Shown: positions 15,594 through 22,223 of the stretch, piece after piece
Layout of the letters: each line of letters starts with the position of its first letter
How positions within the stretch are numbered: the stretch's first letter is position 1
Assembly (NCBI GenBank): GCA_937957985.1
Contig: CALGOH010000043.1
Location: forward strand, 1-25,575
Direction of reading: 5' to 3'
DNA: 25,575 bases
Source of the DNA: an uncultured Verrucomicrobiae bacterium
GTDB lineage: Bacteria > Verrucomicrobiota > Verrucomicrobiia > Verrucomicrobiales > Akkermansiaceae
Program-made: the position numbers and the translations under genes
Notes under the pieces: model-generated
Databases searched by the model: none
Seen by the model: the letters and a program-made list of their open reading frames with translations, nothing else
Told to the model about the DNA's origin: nothing

Positions 15594-16886
15594 TCAGAAG
15601 TAGCTGCGGAAGGAGAACCAGGCGGTCAGGGCGCTCGCGTCACCCGTGACGCCCGCGCCGGGGATGTTCATCCAGTCGTACTCGAGACCGGTCTGGAACT
15701 TGAGGTTGTGCCCGCAGACGAGCCAGTTGAGCCCGCCGTAGATCGAGTGGTGCTCGTTGCCGCGGCCGCCGGTGAGCGGGGCGCTGACGGTCGGACCGTG
15801 GTCGCGGCGGGTGTAGCGGCTGTTCGCCCGGATCCCGCGCGTGTTCTGCGAGCCCTGATACTGGTAGCGCACCACCCCCTGGAGCTTGTCCTCGACGATC
15901 CAGTAGTAGGGCATCACGACCACGCCCCAGAAGTCTCCCTGGCGGGCCGGTGCCAGGGCGCCCAGACGTCCCCGGCCATTGTCTCCGTAGATGCCGTCGA
16001 CGATCAGCCCCCATGCGCCGGCATTGTATTCCGCATTGAGGGACATCGCCCAGTGGTAGCCCCAGAGGTCGTCCTGACCACGATTGGCGTCGTTGTAGAC
16101 GACGTCCCAGACGAACCTCAGTTGATCGGTCGCCTGATAGCCCACGCTTCCGAAGTAGGCGAGGCCGTCGTTCCATCCACCGATGAAGTCGACATTGCCG
16201 CCGACGGGCGTCATGGAGTCGGTGCTGTAGAGGCCGAAGAGCACGTTCCAGTCGCCCTTGACCGCTTCGATATGCACGCCGGTCGGGCGGTAGCTTCCAT
16301 AGACCTTGTTGGAAATCGCCGAGCGCTCCACCGTCAGGATCTCCTTCGAGGACATGCGAGCCTCATGGCCGAGTTCGAACTTGTGCCTCCCGTAGGCAAC
16401 GGTCAGCTCGTCGAGAACCTCGATGCCGAAGGCCTTCTTCGCGTCGAAGGCGATGTAGGCCTCGTCGAAATCCTCGTAGCCCCACCCCAGGTCGTCGTCG
16501 CCGGGCCACCGCGTGAGGTTGTGACGGGCGTCATCCACCAGGTTCACGTTGGCTTTCACCTCGAAGAACTGCAGGAACTTCGCCTTCGCACCGAGACGGA
16601 AACGACGCACCTCGGTGTAGTCGTCGCTGAACTCGTAGCCGTTGGTGTCCTCCCCCCAGAGATAGGCGGCCTGCCACTGGAAGCGGCCGAACACCCCGAA
16701 CTCCTGGATGTAAGGATTGTCGGAGTTCTTGTAGAGGGTTCCGGGCTTGTTGGAGAGCCACTCGCACCAGTCGCCGGCGTTCCGGGGCTCGGGATTCTGG
16801 GCGACAGGCAGCATGTCACCTGCGAGCGCGGAAGCGGTCATCGCGACCGGAAGGGCGGCTCGCAGGGCTGGGGTCAATTGCTTCAT
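15594..16886 (-). CDS. Phosphate-selective porin O/P-like outer-membrane protein
   Basis: A 430-residue outer-membrane beta-barrel resembling the OprO/OprP phosphate- or polyphosphate-selective porins. There is a signal peptide (MKQLTPALRAALPVAMTASALA), then alternating amphipathic strands with aromatic girdles (EVRRFRLGAKAKFLQFFEVK, LTVAYGRHKFELG, WNVLFGLYSTDSM, LRFVWDVVYNDANRG). The C-terminal residues FSFRSYF end in phenylalanine, the usual outer-membrane insertion signal. OprO/P strands with YGRHKFELG-type segments support the family call. It heads the minus-strand phosphate cluster and has two putative PHO boxes at 45-94 bp before its ATG. The substrate is inferred from context and could be another anion. 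Confidence 0.85.
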   Translation of the reverse strand: MKQLTPALRAALPVAMTASALAGDMLPVAQNPEPRNAGDWCEWLSNKPGTLYKNSDNPYIQEFGVFGRFQWQAAYLWGEDTNGYEFSDDYTEVRRFRLGAKAKFLQFFEVKANVNLVDDARHNLTRWPGDDDLGWGYEDFDEAYIAFDAKKAFGIEVLDELTVAYGRHKFELGHEARMSSKEILTVERSAISNKVYGSYRPTGVHIEAVKGDWNVLFGLYSTDSMTPVGGNVDFIGGWNDGLAYFGSVGYQATDQLRFVWDVVYNDANRGQDDLWGYHWAMSLNAEYNAGAWGLIVDGIYGDNGRGRLGALAPARQGDFWGVVVMPYYWIVEDKLQGVVRYQYQGSQNTRGIRANSRYTRRDHGPTVSAPLTGGRGNEHHSIYGGLNWLVCGHNLKFQTGLEYDWMNIPGAGVTGDASALTAWFSFRSYF

Positions 16887-16930
16887 GTTTCTTTTTGGTT
16901 GGGATCCGTGAAACGGACGGCCGGGGTGTA

Positions 16931-16948
16931 TCTGACGGTTTCGTCACC
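16931..16948 (-). promoter_or_regulatory. Putative PHO box, proximal site of the porin promoter
   Basis: On the minus strand this reads GGTGACG AAAC CGTCAGA, two 7-mers 4 bp apart, 45-62 bp before the porin ATG. It starts exactly 32 bp (about three helical turns) from the distal site, so two bound dimers would lie on the same DNA face. Function is inferred from resemblance to the pstS site. Confidence 0.5.
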
Positions 16949-16962
16949 GAGAACAGGTCGTG

Positions 16963-16980
16963 TGTGACATGTTCGTCACA
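16963..16980 (-). promoter_or_regulatory. Putative PHO box, distal site of the porin promoter
   Basis: On the minus strand this reads TGTGACG AACA TGTCACA, two 7-mers 4 bp apart, 77-94 bp before the porin ATG. It is also a dyad, TGTGAC-N6-GTCACA, and shares GTGAC-N6-GTCAC with the pstS site at a similar distance from the start codon. A CRP-type site is less likely because the spacing between TGTGA and TCACA is 8 rather than 6. Confidence 0.55.
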
Positions 16981-17075
16981 TTTTGAAGAACTCCCCGCCC
17001 GCGGCCGCAACTCGCTCATGCTACGCACGATGTGATGATGGGACACGACTCCAAGTCCGCCTGCGAACTCCCCTT

Positions 17076-17093
17076 TGTGACACTCTCATCACA
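17076..17093. promoter_or_regulatory. Putative PHO box in the isomerase upstream region
   Basis: On the plus strand this reads TGTGACACTCTCATCACA; on the minus strand it is TGTGATG AGAG TGTCACA, in the same pattern as the pstS and porin sites. It lies inside an extended dyad with perfect 8-bp arms, CTTTGTGA at 17073-17080 and TCACAAAG at 17089-17096. It is 131 bp before the isomerase ATG and about 190 bp before the porin ATG, so either direction could be controlled. Confidence 0.45.
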
Positions 17094-17223
17094 AAGCAGC
17101 CGCGGGGAACGGGTGGCACCGCTCCCCTGGGCCCTGGTTCTCCCGGATCGCCCCCTGGCGGAGGAACAATCCCTCGCCATCGGTCTGACAAGAGCCAAGA
17201 TTCCCCGGCGCCTTCCGACCCGC

Positions 17224-18069
17224 ATGAAGATCCTCAAGGAACCCCTGCTCCATTTCCTCGTCCTCGGGGCGCTGATCTTCGTGCTGGCCCGCTCCAACGA
17301 CCGTCCGTCCGCGGCTCCCGTGACGATCGACACCCGGATCACGATCACCGCCGCGACGATCGACCGGATCGCGAAGGACTTCGAGGCGCTCCAGGCGCGC
17401 CCTCCGACTGATGCCGAGCTGGAGCGGCTCATCGAGCGGAAGATCCTCGACGAAGCCTATGTCCGCGAAGGTTTCCGCCGCGGACTGGAGCGCGACGATC
17501 CGATCGTGGAACGAAGGCTCCGCGAGAAGATGGGCATCATCGCCGGGGAGTCCGCCGCCGTCCCTCCGCCCACCGACGAAACGCTGCGCGACTTCCTCTC
17601 GGCCAACGCCGAATCCTTCCGCGCCGATCCGCGGATCAGCCTGCGGCAGATGTACTTCGATCCCGCGAAACTGGGAGCCGATCCCGAAGCCGAACTCGCC
17701 CGCCTGCTCGATCGACTGCGGTCCGGCGCAGCCGTGACCGGACACGAGACGCTGCTGCCCTCGCATCGTCCCGACGCCCCCCTGCGCTCGCTTGCCGCCA
17801 CCTTCGGCAGCGCCTTCGCCGACAGACTGACCTCGCTTCCCGTCGGCGAGTGGTCCGGCCCGCTGCGCTCCGGATTCGGCTGGCATCTCGTGAAGGTCGA
17901 GCAACGCGAACCCGGAAAACTGCCGCCTCTCGAACGGATCCGCGACGAGGTCCGGGATGCCTGGGAGCATGCTGAGATCGAGCGGCGCCTCGACGCCTTC
18001 AACCGCGACCTTCTCGATGGCTATCAGGTCACGATCGAGCGGTCCGAAACCGGAGAGGAATCGCCGTGA
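17224..18069 (+). CDS. Parvulin-type peptidyl-prolyl cis-trans isomerase, membrane-anchored
   Basis: A 281-residue protein with an N-terminal membrane anchor (MKILKEPLLHFLVLGALIFVLA). A helical SurA/PrsA-like chaperone segment (~40-125) with charged helices, such as TDAELERLIERKILDEAYVR, follows. A degenerate rotamase domain (~135-245) ends in the family segment LPVGEWSGPLRSGFGWHLVKV. It probably assists folding of exported or membrane proteins on the periplasmic side. The ATG at 17224 begins exactly at the anchor. The stop codon overlaps the GTG of the next gene by four bases (GTGA), so this protein is likely made together with the first HupE/UreJ-family protein. Similar isomerase-HupE pairs occur in other bacteria. 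Its direct client is inferred, not shown. Confidence 0.85.
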   Translation: MKILKEPLLHFLVLGALIFVLARSNDRPSAAPVTIDTRITITAATIDRIAKDFEALQARPPTDAELERLIERKILDEAYVREGFRRGLERDDPIVERRLREKMGIIAGESAAVPPPTDETLRDFLSANAESFRADPRISLRQMYFDPAKLGADPEAELARLLDRLRSGAAVTGHETLLPSHRPDAPLRSLAATFGSAFADRLTSLPVGEWSGPLRSGFGWHLVKVEQREPGKLPPLERIRDEVRDAWEHAEIERRLDAFNRDLLDGYQVTIERSETGEESP

Positions 18070-19049
18070 AACGGATCATCGCCCTCTGGTGCCTGCTGCC
18101 GCTCACCGGCTGGACCCACGAACTCCGGCCCGGCTACCTCGATATTTCCGGGCTCGGAAACGGACGGGCGGAGGTCACCTGGAAGCTGCCGGTCGTCGGC
18201 ACGGTCCGCGAGGCGCCGGAGGTCGTCTTCGACGCGGAAACCCGCACGACCACCCCGCCAACGGAACAGGTGTCCGGAGATTCCCGCATCCTGCGATGGG
18301 AAATCGAGCGCCGTGGCGGTCTCGACGGCGCCGTGGTCCGGATCGAGGCGCCCGACGGACGCTTTCCCGACGCCCTCGCCAGCATCCGGCGCCTCGACGG
18401 CCGGCACACCACCTACCGCGTCACCCCGGAGCAGCCGTCCTTCACCATCGAGTCAGCCCCCGGCTGGGGCCGCCTCGCCGCGACCTACCTCATGCTCGGC
18501 ATCGAGCACATCCTGTTGGGCTTCGACCACCTGCTGTTCGTCCTCGGACTGCTCCTGATCGTCGACGGCACCCGGATGCTGGTGAAAACCATCACCGCCT
18601 TCACCCTCGCCCACAGCCTCAGCCTGGCGATCGCCACCTTCCGCATCGTGGAGGTGCCCGAGGGCCCGCTCAACGCCTGCATCGCCCTCAGCATCCTCTT
18701 CCTCGGTCCGGAGATCGTCCGCAAGTGGCGCGGCGGCGACAGCTTCACCCTGCGCCACCCGTGGGTCGTCGCCTTCGCCTTCGGCCTGCTCCACGGCATC
18801 GGCTTCGCCAGCGGACTGTCGGTCACCGGACTGCCCCACGCCTCGATCCCCCTCGCCCTCCTCTGGTTCAACCTCGGCGTCGAGGCCGGCCAACTCCTCT
18901 TCGTCTTCATCGTCCTCGCCATGCAGCGCGCTTGGAAATCCATCGACCTCCGCTGGCCCCTCGTCCTGCGCCGCGCCCCCGGCTACGCCATCGGCATCCT
19001 CGGCGCGTTCTGGACCATCGACCGCCTCGCCGCCACCTTCACGATCTAA
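18066..19049 (+). CDS. HupE/UreJ_2-family membrane protein with periplasmic N-terminal domain
   Basis: A 327-residue protein. A signal peptide or anchor (MKRIIALWCLLPLTGW) is followed by a soluble domain (~18-135), beginning THELRPGYLDISG, and then by a six-to-seven-helix membrane domain from ~140. The membrane part carries the histidine motifs of the family: GIEHILLGFDHLLFVLG, TLAHSLSLAIA and LLHGIGFASGL. Relatives in the HupE/UreJ group are associated with nickel or cobalt uptake, but this longer subfamily has no proven substrate. It starts at a GTG overlapping the isomerase stop codon by four bases. Two more HupE-like genes follow. Confidence 0.86.
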   Translation: MKRIIALWCLLPLTGWTHELRPGYLDISGLGNGRAEVTWKLPVVGTVREAPEVVFDAETRTTTPPTEQVSGDSRILRWEIERRGGLDGAVVRIEAPDGRFPDALASIRRLDGRHTTYRVTPEQPSFTIESAPGWGRLAATYLMLGIEHILLGFDHLLFVLGLLLIVDGTRMLVKTITAFTLAHSLSLAIATFRIVEVPEGPLNACIALSILFLGPEIVRKWRGGDSFTLRHPWVVAFAFGLLHGIGFASGLSVTGLPHASIPLALLWFNLGVEAGQLLFVFIVLAMQRAWKSIDLRWPLVLRRAPGYAIGILGAFWTIDRLAATFTI

Positions 19050-19089
19050 CAAAGCTCTCCCTTCCGCATTAGTCCAACCACCTCCCGCC

Positions 19090-19680
19090 ATGCCCATCAC
19101 TTTTTACTTTCCACTTTCTACTTTTTACTCCGCCGCAGGCGGAACGCTCGCCCACGCCTCGCATCCCGACACCGCAGCCGGTCTGCTCTCCGGCCTTTCG
19201 CATCCGGTCTCCGGGCCCGACCACGTCATCGCCATGATCGCCGTCGGCCTGTGGGGCGCGCAGCTTGGAAAGCCCGCCGTGTGGGTGCTGCCGGTCGCCT
19301 TTCCCATCGCCATGGCCCTGGGCGGCATGATGGGCCTGCTCGGCGTCCCGCTTCCCGGCGTCGAGATCGGCATCGCCGCCTCGGCCATCGTCCTCGGCAT
19401 CATGGTCCTCGCCGCCGCGCGTCCGCCGCTGTGGGTCGCGGGCGTCATCGTCGGTGTCTTCGCCCTCTTCCACGGCCACGCCCACGGCACCGAGCTTCCC
19501 GAAGGAGCCAACGGCACCCTTTACAGCATCGGCTTCGTCATCGCCACCGGCCTGCTCCACGCCGTCGGCATCGCCATCGGCCTGATTCACCGCTGGGACT
19601 GGGGCAGGCCCGCCCTCCGCACCGCCGGCGCCCTCGTCGCCGCCGGCGGCGCCGTCTTCCTCTACCAAGCCCTTGCCTGA
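19090..19680 (+). CDS. hupE: HupE/UreJ-family putative nickel/cobalt permease with repeat-encoded N-terminus
   Basis: A 196-residue membrane protein of the HupE/UreJ family of secondary Ni2+/Co2+ transporters. The family's metal-site pattern is present: HPVSGPDHVIAMIAVGLWG with H-x5-D-H in the first mature helix, then FHGHAHGTELPEGA and a late GLLHAVGIAIG. About six membrane segments are visible. The mature protein should begin near LAHASHP. The first ~18 residues are unusual: MPITFYFPLSTFYSAAGG has no positive charge and is encoded by a pyrimidine-rich repeat (19095-19129) and a hairpin (19130-19142). The start at 19090 is the only reasonable ATG. It lies 40 bp after the previous gene. Metal specificity is inferred. 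Confidence 0.88.
   Translation: MPITFYFPLSTFYSAAGGTLAHASHPDTAAGLLSGLSHPVSGPDHVIAMIAVGLWGAQLGKPAVWVLPVAFPIAMALGGMMGLLGVPLPGVEIGIAASAIVLGIMVLAAARPPLWVAGVIVGVFALFHGHAHGTELPEGANGTLYSIGFVIATGLLHAVGIAIGLIHRWDWGRPALRTAGALVAAGGAVFLYQALA
19095..19142 (+). repeat. TTTACT/CACTTT pyrimidine repeat plus GCA-loop hairpin inside the hupE start
   Basis: Short iterations of ACTTT and TTTACT (19095-19129) run into CCGCCGCAGGCGG (19130-19142), a 5-bp-stem hairpin with a GCA loop. This sequence looks like an intergenic repeat, yet it encodes the first residues of the HupE protein. A related arrangement lies at 19693-19737. Confidence 0.5.
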
Positions 19681-19683
19681 TCC

Positions 19684-20274
19684 GTGATCGCCACTGATCA
19701 CTGCTCACTGATCACTTTCCACCACGCCGCAGGCGTGCTGGCCCACCTCGTCCAGACCGGCTTCGGCGGGTTCTACGACGGCATGGCGCACTGGGCGGCC
19801 ACGCCCGAGGACGTGATGGTGGTCGGTGCCCTCGCCCTGCTCGCCGCCCTCGGCGGAAAGGACCGGGTGCGCTCACTCGTCGTCACGCTCCCCCTTGCCT
19901 GGTTTGCCGGTGGAGCGCTGGCACTCGTGATCCCCCTGCTGGTTCCCGGCCAGGTGATGACCATCGTCAGCTTCGGACTGACCGGCCTCCTCGTCGCCCT
20001 CGACCGCCGGCTTCCCGTCCCGCTCTATCAGGCGCTCATCATCGCCGCGGCGGCCATTCACGGAGTCGGCAATGGCGGCGCGATGCGCGAGGCCGGACTC
20101 GGCTGGCTCGGGCTCACCGGAGCCAGCGTGTCGGTCTTCATCATCACCTCCCTCCTCCCCGCCCTCCTCGTGCGGATCGAAAAGCCCGCCGGCCGGATCG
20201 CGATGCGCGTCGGCGGAAGCTGGCTCGCCGCCGCCGCCCTGCTGATGATCGGCTGGTGGCTCAGGGCCGGATGA
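19684..20274 (+). CDS. HupE/UreJ-like integral membrane protein
   Basis: A 196-residue membrane protein with about six hydrophobic segments. It begins, after an odd leader, with HLVQTGFGGFYDGMAHWAATPEDVMVVGAL, which matches a HupE/UreJ-associated membrane family usually encoded next to HupE. It lacks the H-x5-D-H site of its neighbour but keeps AHWAATPED and AAAIHGVGNGG. A role as partner or paralogue in metal transport is inferred from position. The GTG at 19684, 3 bp after the hupE stop, gives the leader IATDHCSLITFHHAAGVLA encoded by repeat-like DNA. A GTG at 19735 is an alternative start without this leader. The next feature downstream is a strong 25-bp inverted repeat, which may end this transcription unit. 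Confidence 0.75.
   Translation: MIATDHCSLITFHHAAGVLAHLVQTGFGGFYDGMAHWAATPEDVMVVGALALLAALGGKDRVRSLVVTLPLAWFAGGALALVIPLLVPGQVMTIVSFGLTGLLVALDRRLPVPLYQALIIAAAAIHGVGNGGAMREAGLGWLGLTGASVSVFIITSLLPALLVRIEKPAGRIAMRVGGSWLAAAALLMIGWWLRAG
19693..19737 (+). repeat. ACTGATCACT direct repeat plus GCA-loop hairpin at the start of the third HupE-like gene
   Basis: ACTGATCACT occurs at 19693-19702 and again at 19707-19716, and CACGCCGCAGGCGTG (19723-19737) is a hairpin with a 6-bp stem and GCA loop. It shares the core CGCCGCAGGCG and the preceding CACTTTC with the repeat at 19095-19142, and is read in the same frame to give AAG. Confidence 0.5.
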
Positions 20275-20282
20275 GGGGCTTC

Positions 20283-20353
20283 TCAAGGAGCGCGGGCGTC
20301 CCGCCCGTTTCTTCCTCAGACTCAGCTACGGGCGGGACGCCCGCGCTCCTTGA
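20283..20353. terminator. Perfect 25-bp inverted repeat, possible terminator or dispersed palindrome
   Basis: The arms at 20283-20307 and 20329-20353 are perfect reverse complements of 25 bp around a 21-base loop. They begin TCAAGGAGCGCGGGCGTCCC and are very GC-rich in the middle. The element lies 9 bp after the third HupE-like gene and 51 bp before the next start. There is no T-run, so it is not a textbook terminator. Such a long perfect stem with AAGGAGCGCGGGCG ends may be a dispersed repeat that also acts as a terminator. Confidence 0.6.
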
Positions 20354-20404
20354 ATTGCGCTTGCGGGGCGCTGGAAAACCGATAAGCGCCGGGGCGGAGA
20401 CCGC

Positions 20405-22216
20405 ATGAATTTGGACATCGCGCTCACCCTCGGTGTCGTCGTCCTGGTCCTGCTTGCGTTCCTGCGCGAGTGGGCTCCGCCGGACGTGCTCGCGCTTTCC
20501 ACCCTCTGCCTGGTGGTCGTGCTCGGCCTGGTGCCGATCGACCGGATGACCGAGGTCTTCAGCAACGAGGCGCCGCTGACCATCGCCGCGCTGTTCGTGA
20601 TCGGCGGCGCGCTGGAGGAGACCGGTGCGGTCGCCCGCATCGGCGAGCTGCTCAAGCGCCACCTGCGCGGCGGCCTGCGATCCTCGATGCTGGCCGTCTC
20701 GCTGCTCACCGCGACGACCAGCGCCTTCATGAACAACACCGCGATCGTCGCGATCCTGATGCCGGTGGTGCTCGGCTTCGCCCGCTCGCGCGACGTGGCC
20801 GCGGGCCGCCTGTTGATGCCGCTCTCCTACGCCTCGATCCTCGGTGGCTGCTGCACGCTCATCGGCACCTCGACGAACCTGCTGGCCAACGGCGTGCTCG
20901 CCGACATGGGCGAGCCTTCGCTGTCGATGTTCGAGCTGGCGCCGATCGGGATCCCGGTTGCCATCGCCGGCATCGGCTACCTCGTGATCTTCGGCCCGCG
21001 CCTGATCCCCGCCCGCAGCTCGGCCGCGGCGATGCTCGACAGCGACCAACGGACGACCTCGCTCCACCATCTGCTGGTCGCCGCCGATTCGCCGCTGGTC
21101 GGCATGCGCTGGACCGCCTCGCCACTGGCCGCGGCCGACGCCGGCATCCACGTGCTCGAGATCCGCCGCGACGGCCAGCGCTTCACCAAACCCCTGGACG
21201 AACTGGTGATCGGCCGCTTTGACCGCTTCCTGCTCACCTTTCACGGCCGCCGGGCCACCGACCCGAAGCAGCTCGCGGCGACGCTCGGGCTGGAGCCGCT
21301 GGCGGAAATCGACGGCCTGGTGACCGAACTCGTGCTCGGGCCGGAGTCGTCGCTGACCGGCGGCACGCTGGCCGAGGCGTCGTTCCGGCAGCGCTACAAC
21401 GCGGTGGTTCTCGCCGTGCACCGCGGCGGCAAGAACATCACCCGCCAGCTCGCCGACCTGCCGCTCGAGACGGGGGACACCCTGCTCGTGGTGACACCCC
21501 GCTTCAACCTCGACCGGCTGCAGGCGAGTCACGACTTCGTGCTGACCGACAAGCCGTCCACCGGTCCGCCGCTCCAGCCGCGCCGGGCGTGGCTGGCGGT
21601 CGCGGCGCTGGTCGGCACGGTGGCCGTGGCGACGTTCTCCGACCTGCTCCACCGCATGGTCCCTGCCGTGCCTGCGGTGCCGGTTCACTTCGCGGCGATC
21701 GTCGCGGCGCTCCTGCTGCTCTGGGCCCGCGTGCTGAGCCCGCGGCAGACCTACCAGGCGATCGACTGGCAGGTGCTCTTCATGCTCTACGGACTGCTCG
21801 GGCTGGGAATGGCGATGCAGACCACCGGCACCGCGAGCTTCCTCGCCCACGGCCTGGTCGATCTCGCCGCGCGCGTCGTTTCCCCCGAGCTGCTCCCCTA
21901 CGCCCTGCTGTGGGGCGTGTTCCTGCTCACCCTGCTGCTGACCGAGGTGCTGTCCAACAACGCCACCGCGGTGATGATGCTGCCCCTGGTCATCCCGCTG
22001 GCGGAGACGCTCGACGTCGCCACCCGACCCTTCGCGATCGGGGTGATCCTCGCCTCGTCCCTGGCCTTCGCGCTGCCGATGGGATACCAGACCCACCTGA
22101 TGGTCTACGGCCCGGGCGGCTTCCGTTTCGCCGACTTCCTGCGCGTCGGCCTGCCGCTCAACGCGATCTGCTGGATCACCGCCTGCTCGCTCATCCCGCT
22201 GGTCTGGCCGTTCTGA
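20405..22216 (+). CDS. SLC13/DASS-family anion transporter with two TrkA_C domains
   Basis: A 603-residue inner-membrane protein. The N-terminal membrane half (~1-215) contains family motifs FMNNTAIVAILMPVV and GGCCTLIGTSTNLLANG. Residues ~218-375 form two soluble TrkA_C (RCK_C) modules (LLVAADSPLVGMRWTASPLA and LGPESSLTGGTLAEASFRQR ... LPLETGDTLLVV). A second membrane half (~395-603) includes TEVLSNNATAVMMLPLV and ALPMGYQTHLMVYGPGGF. This is the domain order of bacterial DASS transporters that import sulfate, phosphate or dicarboxylates with sodium. The substrate cannot be read from sequence. Its ATG follows the 25-bp inverted repeat, and its stop is 7 bp from that of the convergent exchanger gene. 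Confidence 0.9.
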   Translation: MNLDIALTLGVVVLVLLAFLREWAPPDVLALSTLCLVVVLGLVPIDRMTEVFSNEAPLTIAALFVIGGALEETGAVARIGELLKRHLRGGLRSSMLAVSLLTATTSAFMNNTAIVAILMPVVLGFARSRDVAAGRLLMPLSYASILGGCCTLIGTSTNLLANGVLADMGEPSLSMFELAPIGIPVAIAGIGYLVIFGPRLIPARSSAAAMLDSDQRTTSLHHLLVAADSPLVGMRWTASPLAAADAGIHVLEIRRDGQRFTKPLDELVIGRFDRFLLTFHGRRATDPKQLAATLGLEPLAEIDGLVTELVLGPESSLTGGTLAEASFRQRYNAVVLAVHRGGKNITRQLADLPLETGDTLLVVTPRFNLDRLQASHDFVLTDKPSTGPPLQPRRAWLAVAALVGTVAVATFSDLLHRMVPAVPAVPVHFAAIVAALLLLWARVLSPRQTYQAIDWQVLFMLYGLLGLGMAMQTTGTASFLAHGLVDLAARVVSPELLPYALLWGVFLLTLLLTEVLSNNATAVMMLPLVIPLAETLDVATRPFAIGVILASSLAFALPMGYQTHLMVYGPGGFRFADFLRVGLPLNAICWITACSLIPLVWPF

Positions 22217-22223
22217 CCGCGCT

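Larger units (their letters stand above)
16887..17223. other. Divergent regulatory region between the porin and isomerase genes
   Basis: These 337 bases separate the starts of the porin gene (minus) and the peptidyl-prolyl isomerase gene (plus). They hold three of the four PHO-box-like motifs in the window, listed separately. In-frame GTG/ATG codons upstream of 17224 exist (from 17032), but the added peptide is not protein-like. No convincing additional gene is seen. Confidence 0.6.

Noticed and set aside
16963..16980. CRP-type binding site
   Set aside because: TGTGA and TCACA are 8 bp apart here, not 6, and the same pattern recurs at phosphate genes, so a PHO-box-like reading explains it better.
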